Below are positions 10,901 through 24,226 of a DNA stretch of 64,000 bases, in pieces. Positions within the stretch are counted from its first letter, which is position 1. The number at the start of each line of letters is the position of its first letter. A program made the translations under genes and the position numbers. The notes under the pieces are model-generated. The model saw only the letters and a program-made list of their open reading frames with translations, did not search any database and had not been told where the DNA came from. This DNA comes from Isoperla grammatica (taxonomy: Eukaryota; Arthropoda; Insecta; Plecoptera; Perlodidae): NCBI GenBank assembly GCA_945910005.1, contig OX246739.1, positions 11,444,292-11,508,291 on the forward strand, written 5' to 3'.

Positions 10901-13900
10901 TTAGTAAACTAAGTATAAGGACATTCCTTCCCTAAGTATCGTGTTTATTTATGGATAACGATAGTCGTTTTCATTATTTTGCCAATAATTATTATTATCG
11001 AGAATAGTTCGTAAGAGAACCACCTTATTGCGTTATATGTTATTAAAAAAGTGCTTTCCTATAGATGTAGAACTGCAAACAAAACAAGTCCACCTTTATG
11101 TCTGTAATATTATTGAAATCCGTTGGCACGGAAAGACTTTCTTATTATTTTGAATTGAAAATAAAAGTATACGAGATCTAAATCTTTATTAAGAATGCTC
11201 TATCTCCTAACTTGCGTTTGTTTCCATCCATTGCAACTCCAATTTCCTTTCAAAGTCCCATTTTATTTCTGCTTCATCAAGCACCAGCTTCGATATGAAT
11301 GCCTTTGCTCGGCTCTCTCTCTCTGCTCGCACATATCTTATTCTCAAACTTATTACATCGGGAATATTCCAGACGAAGAAAAGATTCCGCCGCGTTCGCT
11401 TCTAGCATTCATCTCTCTTTATCTTCGTTCATTTAGATCTCTTCCTTTGCCCGTCCCCCTTCTTTCGGTTTCTTCAACTACATTTCCTCTCTTCTTAGCA
11501 AATTTTTGCGGCACGAGAGCGGAAACGAGTGACTCGAGATTCATTCATTCATTTCTTTCTTCTTTTCAGCGCGTCGCGTCGCAATGAAATAGTGAAAGCG
11601 CTGACGACATATCCTGGCTCTCGAGAAGCCACAACGCTCGCTGGAAGGTTTGTGTACACCACTTTCATGCTCAATTACGATGTTCGGAAGACAACACAAC
11701 ACAGATCAATTGTTTTGGGAATATCGTTGCAAGGCTGTTGAATACATGATCGATATTGGACAATACACTAACTGCAACTACGTTCAAAATTAGAACTTTA
11801 GCAACATTATACTAAATGACAAATAACTATGATGATGATGATGATGATTGTAATTATTTAATAAATTCAAAATTAGCTATTACATAATGGAGCCAATAAT
11901 GAATTAGCACCAAAGGTGAACCACACCTCTAACGTGTTCAAAATTGAAGTAAACAACAGCAAAGAAAGATAGTAGTAGTAGTAGTGGTAGTGGTAGTCGA
12001 AGTAGTAGTAGTAATTATTACTAATGACAATTCAAATTGTGTGTAGGACCACGTTTGAATCCATTGAACGCAAAAAAACAAACAAGATATCAATGATGGT
12101 TCTTCAGTCATCACAGAATACTGTTCAGATTGTGTTGACTAAATCACATTCACACCAACTTCGTAATGTTTTGTGTTACGGCCGGAGACAAAGCCGGCAT
12201 CATTCGGTGTCACACGAAAAGGAAATAACATAAATATTCGAGCGTGGTTGGAAGCCTAGAAGCTGGAAGGGTGGATATGACGACAATCCATTCCATCCTC
12301 AACTAATTGCTTATTCACCGTCTTTGTCACACACAATCACTTAGTTCCCCTATTATTTGAGATATATGTTCGAGGTCTGAAGATTCACAACAATTCTTTC
12401 CAGCCTCGTCGGGCAGTAAAAGCACAAGTTTACTCTCCCCCTTCATTTTCCTATGCCCTCGTTTATTTTATTGCCTTGCCCTCGTGGCACTATTTCTTCC
12501 CTTTATTTCCTTCGCCTTCACACAACTTCTATAACCAGAAGTTCAGAAGATAAAGTTCCCCCTTCTTCTTGTATCTCCTCTTTGTTATTTTCTCACTCGT
12601 CTTTTTCGCACAATCCATAAAATTATCTTGCCTGCAGAGAATGGGAGTAAACAGCAAAAAGAATACAAGATAGCGGACTGATGTGTAAGGGGAAACTGGG
12701 AAATGGGCAACTGTGTTCTATCCCATGTAATACCCATAACTTGTACGAAAGTAATGCTTGTTTTAAACTGAAAAATGGAAAATTTTCAAGATGTAGCCAA
12801 CGATGTATTTAGAAGTTCCCATGCAAACACCGAGGTTAATATAATATATGGAGAACACAGATGACCAGTTGAGCATGTTTAGCGCAGGGTCACAATAAGA
12901 CCACAAATGAGAATGGAGTCTGGGGCTGGGCCCCAGACTCCAGGTAGATTTTCACGGTACTGTTAGTAAGTTTGTTAGTAGTGCCTAAACAAAACGCTCC
13001 CCCCCCCCCCCCCGTGTGGCATATGGCACAATATTGTTGAAAATTGACTCAGTGTTATCAAGCATCATGAAACATTATAACTTACATTTGCAAACTCCCG
13101 ACATAAATTTGGAATTGCATTACAAGTAACTAATTTTGAATTGCAATTTTAAAGATGACAAAAAAGTAATAACAAATTTATTTTCAATTTTCAGCTAAAG
13201 ATTCTTTCTTGAAATTATGGTGTGTTGTGAGTTCATTTATCGAGGGGAATTCACACGATCATAAGTTCGGGATTATTTCTCTCGAGAATAAGATGTTATA
13301 TGAGATTCCAGATTTCACATCTTCTGATTTCCTGTTATTCTGATTGGAACCGGGAGTCCAGTCTCTCATTTTTGCAATAATCTTTTTCAATGAGAATTGA
13401 GATTGGTTGATAAACCAGTTTCTTCTTTCTTTTTTTTCTCTTTTTTTCCTGTCTTCCATTACTTTTTCTTTATTTGTTGTAGGCCTATTACGTTTTGAGT
13501 TTCTATTTAAAATTTCCACATTTTTTTACTTTATTAGTATTACTGTATTTTATATGACACACTTTGTGTGGTATTTCCCAGTTTGTTAATTCATCACTCT
13601 TATCTTATTTCTGTGTACACATTTTAAATTCTTTTTAATTTTGTAATTATTTCATATTATTATACATAAATAAGATATTGCATACGACATATAAAACCAT
13701 AAAACAACAAAACCACATGTTTATATTTTATAATAAAGTGGTTATATCTCATGATATTTTCTATGTATATTCGTATTTAAACTAAGTTTGTATATAACGT
13801 AAACAGCCAAGAATTAATTTTATATAACTGAAAAACTAATGCGTTGAACAGATAATTTATTGCAGCATGTAGTTTAGTGCAGGGTAGTGCATGTATCAAA

Positions 13901-16435
13901 TTCAAATGATTATGAGAGTCGACAAACTAATGAAATAACCGTAGTATACATTAATTGCATTGCAAATTGAGGTTCTCATACATTCGTACACTGAAATAGT
14001 GATACAGGTAGTATATTTGTGAACATCATCTTGGTGCAGCTTGGTGAAGACGGAGCCTTGTATACTGTGTATCTAGGTCAATTATTGCAACCTGCACAAA
14101 ATAAATTGCATTTGCGTTTTGTGAAGCAGAAAATTGAATGATGAGAACGTGAACGTAATTTACATATAGTGCAATAAAATATTATGATTTATGAATCAAT
14201 AATATGAAGCAAAGAGTGGAGTGAAGAGTGAAGAGTCAGTGTACGATGAGGCATAAGGGTTTTCTCACATGACTAAGGGAACACCAGGAAATATAAAAAA
14301 AATAACCCGTTATATTAGTTTCATTATTTTAATTTTTTCAATTCTAGTTGTTGTTTCATCTTTTTCTTCATAATCTAAGGCGAATGCTGCTATCAAGACT
14401 ATAATTTTAATTTGATTTTACATTTTTTAAATTTTGAATTCAAATTCAATATAGGGCTATAAGTCCTCGGACATTCTGTCCTAACCATCCTTACGCCCTA
14501 AGAGCACCCCACAGCCCCCCTTCTCCCCTATGAAATTATTGTTACTAAGTTGGTACCGTACCAACATTAGCTCGACTGAATTTTGCCCGACTGACATGGG
14601 GCATCCAAGTGGAAGTACATTTAGTGCGAGTCAGTAAATACGGTAGCGGCAATTGAACAGACAACCTCCTGAATTACTGTGCCGTGTGCTAAAACACCGC
14701 ATGGGACAGGATATGGAACGTGAGTGTATGGTGTAAAAAGGTATTATCACCGAGCAAATGGCCCGTGGAAAAATTGCATGTTGCCTTTTATGAGCTACTC
14801 AATTTTCGCTAGTTTATGCATAATGCCGACACACCAATGATTAGATAAAATTATTCAAAATTTGTTTTTCATTTTTGATCGCTTTTATGAGCCGTGTTAT
14901 ATGTAAATTGTCAGTGAAGTTTGCTTCGAAAAGTTTTTAGATTTTTTTGGAGGACGACTCTGTAATGTAACGAATAATGACAACAAAAATAAACCTACAA
15001 ACATATTTTGATGTTTTGAACAGTTTCGGTGACGCAGAACACATTGTTCTGTTCAGCGTCACAGAATCGACAATAGAATTATCAGTCATCTAGAAATATT
15101 CAAGTTGGCCTATCAGCCCTAACGTTACTCTTCGTAAACACGCTACGCAAGGGTTTTACATAATATGCTTACTGTCTACATGAAACGCAATATGATTTGT
15201 GCCAACAACATTATATTCAACCCTAGAGAATCGAAATTCAAATTAATTTCACTACGTTTTTGTCATGCTATTTCTGTCTGAAAAACTAACCCCCACGTAT
15301 GCATACGCGATGTATAATTGCTAATTACAAGGCCCTTTGGCTCCTCACATTTCCACACTCAATTATTTCTGTTTACCGCCATTCGGGAACCAACAGCTGT
15401 TTGCGAGTGATGTTTACCTATACTATGAATATGATGATAGCATTTAGTTTTATACACCTAGCCGGCCGCATGCCACGCTATGCTACGCACTATTCTATGT
15501 AATGCGTTCCCCGCACACGCACGCAAAGAAACGCGCCCATTTCCGGTGACTGATAGTTTTGTTTACGGCGTTCTAGAGCGGTTTATTGCAGATTCGCAGG
15601 CGTCTTACAACAAGGAATTCCGTGCAAATTACAATGGTTTGAGTTGTGAGACTGGTGCTCGTAAACGGGTCGGTTCATTTCTCGGCAGTAAAGATTCGGC
15701 CCCCCCCCCCCGTAATTTTGCACGCGGGCGAACAAGCCCGCGAGTATTACCCAACTGTCATTGCTTTTCAACTAAGAAATAACTTATCCCAGGATCTTCT
15801 AAATCCCCTGGCGGAGGAAAACTAAAACAAGGCGCTGCGCGCGACGCTAGCGGCGATTTAGCGGACCTTGATGCCTCTTACAAAGAAAAACTTATGGCGT
15901 TATATTATGTGTCTACAATCATGTTAGAACGTGCAAGTACAAACAGGCTAGACGTAGCATCGCTTCTAAAATAGAAGTTTCTGACCATCCCAATTAACGT
16001 ATACAATGAATTAAATAAACACAATAAACACAAAAATAATTGTAAACTGCTATTTGTTTTGTTCTTTTGTTCAGCCAGTCCACACGCACTCTATCAAGTA
16101 TCAACACTGTTACCCAATCTAATGGGCGTCTCAGGTCAAAGCTGAAGTAGGTTGCAGCACCTGTCCTGAAAGGTCCAACTATGTAATTCATTCCATGTTA
16201 AATATTGTCGTTAGTCAACTGTCTAACTGTCAAACGACAATATGTTTGTTTTGTATCTATAACAAAGATATTCTCTGTCAAAACCTTGTAAAACATTACT
16301 ACAATGGACGATTTATATTTAAAAGTATTAAATATAAACGACTTGAATGTCAGAATTGAGAAAACGAGGTGCAAAGATCGAGTTGGACCTTTCAGTACTG
16401 CTAGCGCTGCGAGCGGCAGAAAGTCGCGCCTGTTT
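10901..16435. other. gene-free region with GC-richer patches
   Basis: No domain is recognised in any frame. The patch 11190-11640 is CpG-richer, with an open frame (11195-11587, 130 codons) and a pyrimidine tract ending in ag near 11570 that resembles a splice acceptor, but there is no protein similarity. Microsatellites are GAT repeats at about 11829-11848 and TAG repeats at about 11969-12015. There is a C15 run at 12999-13013 and a C12 run at 15700-15711. A second CpG-rich patch lies at 15440-15870. Confidence 0.5.
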
Positions 16436-16529
16436 CAGTTGTTTATTTATACGCCGTTTGAAAATACGGCTGTTAATGAATTCAGTTGTTTATTTATACG
16501 CCGTTTGAAAATACGGCTGTTAATGAATT
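16436..16529 (+). repeat. 47 bp tandem duplication containing a palindrome
   Basis: Two identical head-to-tail copies (16436-16482 and 16483-16529) start cagttgtttatttatacg. Each contains a small inverted repeat, gccgttt and aaatacggc, that could fold as a hairpin. Confidence 0.9.
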
Positions 16530-16544
16530 AAAACCCAAAACAGA

Positions 16545-16917
16545 CACTCTAGTCTTTATTGCTTATACACTCTTGTCTTTATTGCTTATACACTCTTGTC
16601 TTAATTCCTCAAATAAATAAAAATAAAATAAATTTACATTTAGAGTCTACCCACTCAGTAACTAAACTGATTTGCAGTGGGGGACTTTAATTTAAAGTGA
16701 CTAAACCAACCCTGTAGGCTTCGAACACCATCGACGAGTGAGCGATAACCAATCAAAGATCGATATTTCAAATATGAAATAAATAAATACACTCTTGTCT
16801 TAATTCCTTATACACTCTTGTTTTTATTGCTTATACACTCTTGTCTTTATTGCTTATACACTCTTGTATTTATTGCTTATACACTCTTGTCTTTATTGTT
16901 TATACACTCTGGTATTA
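16545..16917 (+). repeat. 23 bp minisatellite interrupted by a SINE
   Basis: The unit cactcttgtctttattgctt plus ata is repeated about three times before 16609 and about six times from 16787 to 16917, with point variants (ctagtc, ttgttt, ttgtat). The array is split by the SINE at 16610-16786. Confidence 0.9.
16610..16786 (-). mobile_element. SINE family A, 5'-truncated, minus strand
   Basis: Reverse-complemented, this matches the 3' half of the SINE at 58944-59370: tatttgaaatatcgatc, then gattggttatcgctcactcg, the gtcccccactg signature, actgagtggg and a T/A-rich tail. It is flanked by identical 22 bp copies of atacactcttgtcttaattc plus ct (16588-16609 and 16787-16808). That minisatellite variant occurs nowhere else in the array, so it is a convincing target-site duplication from a retrotransposition event. 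The tRNA head is missing. Confidence 0.85.
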
Positions 16918-19130
16918 TACTCGTCACTATCAGATCAGACAAACCGTATCGCATCGTTACATAAACAAAATAACCCATTATGATTAATTGTATTATTTTG
17001 TTCGTATACACACGCTCACACTGTCGACGCCATAATAGGCATGTTCGGTCTATTAACGTTTTGATCCACTAATTTTAATAAATCACTTTGTTTTGATTGC
17101 ATGGTGTGTTAATAAGCGATTCCTATTGGGCATTGGGAGAACGAAATAATAGATAAATTGCAATTATATTAATTGATGAAATTACGATTTGGCTAGTTAA
17201 TAGACACGGAAGTAGTTCCGCTGACCGCTACAAGACGGTAAACGAGTGGGTTGGAGGGGGGGGGTAGTTAATGGTTAAACAAGCAATTAACACGATGTCC
17301 GCGCCGCTACGGGGCTGGGGGGGGGGGGGAGGGGGGGGGGGGAGACTACAGAGCCAACACTTCGGACAGGGGTGTCCACCACTACAACATGACACGATGT
17401 GGGACTATTAGTAAACTATATGTGCGTCTTCCCGTAAGGATAATAATAAAGTCTCAATGTTATTATTATTACTACACTATTATAATTATACTTTTCTTTT
17501 ACACATTCACATACACAAGTTTGTAAGATCAATCCAGGTTTGGCTACATGATTTGGTACGTGATCACACGTAAAAAAGTTTACCCTATAACTGAGACTCT
17601 CTTGAGTTCGAAATGGTCGCGGTAGATGTTTTTTATAATGCGCATTTGTCATGTTCATAATTTTGTTGTTTATGTATTTAGTTAATTATTTATATTTTGT
17701 TTAATGTCTATTATAATTGGGTATACAACTCATTTACAGTTACAAGTATGGCCTACAATGTCTGTGTTATTATTTCCATTATATTTACTAGCCTTGTTGG
17801 AAAACTGTATCGCTAGTACGGTTATTACAAAAATAGCTCTGTATTGTGCCCAGGAAGTTGAAAAGGAAATTTAAAATGGCTACGTTTCCTAAAGTATTTA
17901 TAGGAACGAAACGACAAAAACAAAACATCAACCTTTCCCATCTCTTTATTGTTTAGTGAAGATAAATACCATACCTATAAACGAAACAAAAATAAACGCT
18001 ATCGCAACCGTTACCCCCCCCCCCCCCCCCTCCACTACACGTCACCCCCAACGATTGACACGGTTCAAGTTTCGAGTCGAGCAAAACAAGGGCAACGATA
18101 AAAACAAGTAGGGTAGGGTGTTTATACATATCGATTAATAAGCATTGTTGGTTGGACGTCGCTAGTTTAGGGTGCATGTCGGGGGGGTTGCAGCGGCAGG
18201 GGGCTGTTGTTTCATATAGACGGTAACAATGTACTCATGCCACAATTAGCGATGTCGAGATCACCTAATAACAAATAACACAACAGGACGGTTGGGTGGG
18301 GAGATAGATAGATAGACCTACAGCGGTCATATATGCAACCGCGTACTCGCTCTCTCGTCATCAACCATGCAAACACACACGCATGATCGCAAGCTGCATA
18401 GATCACATCATCAGTGTTTGTTTAACCACTTGGAAATCACAACTAATACAACTATTGCAGTGTAGGAATTTGTGAATTGTTTTGTGACAATGCGGTATGC
18501 AACTTTTTTTTTACAGGATGTTTGCCTCGATCTTATTTGTGCACATGTAATCAATGGGTCGTCTCGAACTGGCTTCGATAAAAAAAAAATAGTTCTAAGA
18601 TAATAAACAAAGTTTAAGGCATATTGTGCGTATAAGTTCCAGAAAATGGAAAAGTGGTGTTTGATAATATTATAATTTTTGAGGTGTTAAAAATTACCTT
18701 TTTATTATCAGAAAAATTAAAACAAAATTACAAACCCAAATAAAAAGAAAACTTTTTTCCCGCGTGCCGGAACACAGGCCACCACCGCATGACCGTAAGA
18801 GATTAGGTTGATTTCCTAGGTTGATAAAGTGATTACATCACTATAACTCATCTCCTCGACTCTTCACGCCACTACGGTGTCCAGATCTACCCCCCCCCCC
18901 CCCCCCTTCAAGTGTGCGACGGTGTGCGGTATTAGGAGATACATTCATTACACGTCTTGCAAACGTATTTCATAGATAAATATGTTAAAAATGAAATTAC
19001 ATTGTCGTTCACCTTATTTTATTAACAGGTTTGAAAAAATAAGTTTGCTTTGTAGCACTTTGTATAATGATAATATAATGTTATATTGATACAAATTATA
19101 CATGGATGCTTTTATTCCATCACCATCAGA
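16918..19130. other. gene-free stretch with long G and C runs
   Basis: No coding similarity. G runs occur at 17256-17264 and in two blocks across 17317-17342; C17 runs are at 18014-18030 and 18890-18906. The motif aagtgtgcgacggt at 18910-18923 recurs at 55188-55201. Confidence 0.55.
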
Positions 19131-19262
19131 CTTGTAGTTCACACCTTGCTTGGACCCGGCACCTCCACCAAACTACACAGCCTTGTAGTTCTACCATCTA
19201 CACACCTTGCTTGGACCCGGCACCTCCACCAAACTACACAGCCTTGTAGTTATACCATTTAC
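19131..19262 (+). repeat. 61 bp tandem duplication
   Basis: Two copies begin acaccttgcttggacccggc at 19141 and 19202. Each contains cccggcacctccaccaaa, a motif found again at 55209-55226, so the unit belongs to a dispersed repeat family. Confidence 0.85.
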
Positions 19263-20715
19263 CACAGCTGATTGAACCGTCAACTGTATCCATGGCGACC
19301 AAGGCTTATATTTGGTGATTTTATGACAATGGATCTAACTAGCCATACAGTGGTTGGTACTATAATGTATTTGGTTTAATGGGTTTTTGTTAAACAAAGT
19401 TGTATGTTGCAATCTACTGTGTTATTGTTAGAAAATTCATTTGGGGTAGTACCATGAAGTATATCGACCTTGGTTAATCAGTTGGTACAACTTCTACATT
19501 CGTAGTTCTGGGGGTAAATATTAGTTAATTGTAGAATCGAGGTCCAGTGTAGAAGAGGCATCAGGGAGGCATATTATGTTTGATCTTGTTCACAAAAACG
19601 CTATACTGTCTTAACCAATCAAAGACACTGAGGTATGTCGTTTATAAAGAAGTGTTAATCGTACTTTCGTATACGTACAACAGTGATTACTTAAATCTTG
19701 AATAGAAACACATTTTATAAAAATGTTTTTTTCAATCTATTATTTTATCTGTTTACTTTACGGTTACTTACGGTTTACTTTAAATTCAGTATATAACCAA
19801 AGATAATCCAATCGAATCGAATCCAAATTTGTTTTACGTGAAAAATATATAATATTACGTTATTATCTTACATAATGAGTAAAGTAGTATGTTTTAGCTA
19901 TAAACAGAATGAAAAATGAGTTTTATTAGTTTCGTATGATTAACAAACACGTTAAATTCAAGTACATGTGTTTGGTACATTGTGTAATTGAAAAATGTAG
20001 TTCTACAAGGCCTCAAAAAGATTAGCCATTTTGAATTATAGCCACATGGTGATAAATAATGCGCGGATTAATTTCATAAACGAATAGAAACCTAGGACCA
20101 TTGCATGGATAGGGTTGGGATTGTGGAGGGGAACGAAGCTCAAATCATTTGTACATTTATGTTTCAAACATTGGTGTCGTAAATGCAAACATTTGTAATG
20201 CGGCTACGTAGTAAATAAAACCGTTGTGTGTTTTACATGCAGCGAACAAGCGCATTTATAATCATAATTAATTCCATGGTTTGAGCTCATGGTATAAATA
20301 TGAATTATAATAAATACTGTATTACTATTCAGCGGCGTAACAACAAAATCTGTACCAATATTACCTTTTATAGAACCAAGTGACCCGTTTAAAAATCTAT
20401 CAGCAAATAACATGAGCGTATTGTGTTTACTCTGTGATTCATTAGCCATTCATGGCTGTGTACAGATCATGCACTAAAAACTAGCTTGTCAAACACGGAC
20501 GTAGTACCATGAGCGATAGAACATATGTTAATACAAACAAAGCATATATATAATTTCGATTAATTATTATACAATGTAAACGCTACACAATGTGCTCGGC
20601 TAAAAGTTCAAGTAACTTAATAAAAAGAGAAAAACTCTGACTCATTAATTAGCACGTCTACAAATAATACGAATGTTTGATTAAACTCAGTTTGTTGAGT
20701 ATGAGTTTACATAAT
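19263..20715. other. gene-free AT-rich stretch
   Basis: I see no feature here. The open frames are below 85 codons and have no recognisable content. Confidence 0.5.
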
Positions 20716-20717
20716 TA

Positions 20718-21405
20718 AGCGAGCGAAGCGAGCGTTTCCACTTGACTCTTATGGCACTTCATTCTGTTTTTTTTTTTTTTTTTTTTTATGTCTGTCGATA
20801 GCGGTCGAACGGAAAGTCCAATCAACTTGAAATTTGAACCATCCACAAGCCTCGATGTGGATTGAAGGTGTATAGTTTTGAGGCAAAATCGTTTGAAAAG
20901 TTACAAAGTTACACCATAGTTACTGCAAAATATTTTTTTGAAACAAAATGGCGGCAAAATGTGAGATAGCCATATTTTTTTAAACTTTTTTCCGGTCACG
21001 AATATGTTCATTTTTTGGCGATACGATAAATATTGGCAAAGTTACACAAAAGTTACTCGAAAATATTTTTCTAAAACGCAGTAACGGCAAAATGTGAGGT
21101 GGCTATCTTATAGTAAATTTTTGTCCGGTCCCGAATATACTAATGTAAACGTGATCCGATACGTATTAGAGGCAGAAATTACATTTCTATTGCGGTCAAT
21201 AAGTGTTAGTAACGGTGGCGGACCGTGTTGAAAACATGACCACGAAAATTCTTAGCAACGCACATTGCACTGCATCCAACAATGTCGGAAAGCATAATAG
21301 CCATGGAAATAAGAACAATTTTTGCAATGCGCATTCTTGAATTGTTGTTCGTATTAGCATTGAAAACTTTTCGCCAGAAAGTTCGTAGATATTGACGCGC
21401 TCGCT
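20718..21405. mobile_element. putative MITE with short TIRs and TA duplication
   Basis: The left end AGCGAGCGAAGCGAGCG is mirrored by the right end (agcgagcg read inward from 21405). Both ends are bounded by TA (20716-20717 and 21406-21407). A T-run lies at 20767-20787, and the interior repeats a motif around aaaatgtgag (near 20957 and 21091) with related flanks, so it is partly internally duplicated. No transposase is seen. The short matching terminus limits confidence. Confidence 0.45.
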
Positions 21406-21407
21406 TA

Positions 21408-23889
21408 TCAACGCGTCAAACAGAGCGTTTTCCTAGTGATAACAAATTATAAATGGTATAAATTATGTTGCAGTTTGTTGCTGGAACTCGTAATCCAAAC
21501 GGGTCGTGGATAACGAGTATTAATTTATTTTATTGTTTTGCCAAAGTACGTTATGGCAGCTAGCTCGATCTAGTACAAATAAGAGTAAATAAGTAAATGT
21601 AGTACGCTCATATTCAATTCTGTTTTTCGAATTCAGTCAATTCCATAACTGGTATAAACTTCAAAATATGTATGTAAGTGCTGCTAGACAGTGAACTGTG
21701 AGTTATACGGTTTTCAAGGGACGTAAAACAAACAACAAACGTATAACTGAAAATGTATAAAATAACTTATGTATTTATTATTGTGTATTAACAACTACAA
21801 TTACGTTAAAAAAAGGATGACAAATTTGGATGTTTTCTATACAAATTGACTGTATAATTTAGATTCCAATAAATATATGAACATGTTCTAAATCTAACGT
21901 TAGCAATTTGAAACGGGATACAAACGGAAACTATTGATCCTTGGCCCTTTCCGTGTGCTTGAAACAAACAGTCCAGCGCAGTATTAATCTAAGTTAGACT
22001 ATGGCTGTCTTTGTGGCACCCAGGGAGGATGGCTCGTGGTATTGGGGGGGGGGGGGGGGGGGAGGGGATGAACGAGTGAGTGAGCAATCATTAAGGGGCA
22101 TGTATACATTAGTGCTCTTATTGCTCTGGTCATGCAATGCCGTGTTCAAACACATTTCAATGATATACATCGCTCACGCAAGCCGTACAACTTCGTACCA
22201 CCCGAAACAGTCGACAAGAGAAACAACACTAACTATCGGTAGAGGGAGCGAGAGAGGGAGAGATGAAAAACCGAATTAAACTGGAAAGGTTGTAAAGGGT
22301 AAAGATTAACAAGGCAGTTGCATTTGAACTTATATTGCAATTTACTAATGAGTTAGTGGAGTGGATGAAAATGGAAACGTTATGTATACAGCCCAGTGAG
22401 TTTTAGCTCCGCGTTATATTCACATTAGTTTTTAAATGTGACTGGTTAACTGAGTGGGCCACTTCAGGGTTGCTATTTTACTAGTTTACATCAAGTTTGT
22501 CGTGTGAATTTCAATAAATTAAAAACTAACTTACGGAATCACTGCTTAGTACGTTTATGCTACAACTTTATGTCAAGTGGGCGAGACAACTCGGGTCCTT
22601 GAAATTGACGCGAATGTGGCAGGATAGAAATGTTTATAAGATGGGTCCGATTTTGAAAATACTACCACCAATTACCAATTTTAATTGAGAAAATAATATG
22701 TAGCAAATCCTCCTGTCATTCTATCATCCACATTGGATTATTGAAAAATTTAACCTCCAAAAGTGTTTTAAATAAACAATAGGCCTATATAGTTAAACAA
22801 GAGGAACAAAATTGTGCTAAAAAAAACTTTGCACAAGAAAAGGAATTAACTTGTTGCACATGTTTGAGAGATAATATCCTGGCAGGTGAGTAATGGGAAC
22901 AGTCACTTTCCTGCGCTTTTATATTATATTTAATGTTTATCAGGTTAGGCATTATTTTTTGTCTTGACTGTCTATAGGTTGAAAAGAAATGCCCCAAAAG
23001 TCAAAACTCATCTCTTCACATTAATGACTGTAACAAATTGAAAGTTGAATGGTAGACTCGACTATTATTAAGTTATTGGTACCAATAGAGGACGGGTATT
23101 TTTTTAAAATGATTGGGGTCGACTCTGAACAACATGAATCATGTTTGTCTGTGATAACATGTGAGTGATTAGAAAATCGTGGAGTGTGCGTTGCGTTCTT
23201 AAAAACACATATATTCGACCATCATAAAAACAAAATTCACCCTCACAAACGACAGTGTAACAAAATCAAGACCACTAACCATTGAAATTGTTACACTCTG
23301 GTTTGATTAGCAGCGTCGCCCGCGGCCGTCCGGCCTTTGTTCTGCGGTTATATATTTGAAAATTTAATTAAACCCAATGTTCCAGCCATTTTGTTTGTGA
23401 AATTGATGTCGGCCAATAATTTATACCGACAATTATGAAATTGAGTGCGGGCAAGTGAGAAACTGTGTGGGTGGGGGGTGAATGGGGCACGTTTAAGAGA
23501 ACACACAGGGGTGTGCCCGGCAATCAACAGTGTTTATTCCCGAAAAGAGAGAACGAAGCCTGTGAACCCTACAGGCACGATCACGCCATCTGCTTCGCGT
23601 GACTAAATATTACATAACGACGAGATCGGGAATATATATATACACACATAGTTGCTATTTTCTCTACTTTCTATCAGGCTAACACTGCAACACCATACAA
23701 TATAAATATAAAACATATGCATGTATGTATTATACATTATCTGTCATCAAGTGCGCACGGCATGGGCGAACACGCTACGGGCTGGGACGCCTACACGATG
23801 TTCATCATTAGGAAGCAAATGCGCACATCACATTCTTTACAAGCAGCAGTGCAATAATTTAATTCGACACCAATAACCACCAGTTATGT
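21408..23889. other. gene-free stretch
   Basis: No coding similarity is recognised. It contains a G19 run (22044-22062) and a short GC-rich patch near 23315-23345. The frame at 22001-22279 crosses the G run and is not credible as a protein. Confidence 0.5.
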
Positions 23890-24226
23890 TTATTTATTTA
23901 TTTATTTATTCAGGATTTAAATACAGCTATACACCCATTTTACATTAAACCTTCAAATGTAACATTATAACATTATACATTTTTTTTTTTTTTTTACAAA
24001 GCAATCAATACATGCATACTGGTGAGAATCGCATCAGCCGGCGCATCCTCTGCTGGTAACTACTGGTTTACATAAAGGCGAATTGAGGTAAGGAATGATT
24101 TTAAGTTGTTGGCAATTGGCAAATATGTCATACAATGAAGATTGAGGAAGAGAATTAAATGTAGTAGGAAGGCGGTAGAAAAGTGATCTTTTGGTAATAG
24201 ATAGTTGAAAATATGGCTGGTTGTAG
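23890..24226 (-). pseudogene. 3' end of a non-LTR retrotransposon, decayed
   Basis: On the minus strand, an open stretch from about 24226 down to a TGA at 24034-24036 reads like the C-terminal end of a CR1/Jockey-type reverse transcriptase, with the peptide FYRLPTTFNSLPQ that resembles the R-P-x-x-WNSLP segment near the end of such proteins. A TGA immediately upstream in the same frame shows it is broken. A 3' untranslated region follows with an internal A run (complement of about 23981-23997), then gtgtatagctgtattt and a tail of TAAA repeats ending near 23890. The same end motif is present at 61048-61135, so both belong to one family. Confidence 0.6.

Noticed and set aside
15000..15065. gtgacgc/gcgtcac inverted repeat around an agaacacattgttct palindrome
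   Set aside because: Short arms, no flanking duplication and no second copy seen.
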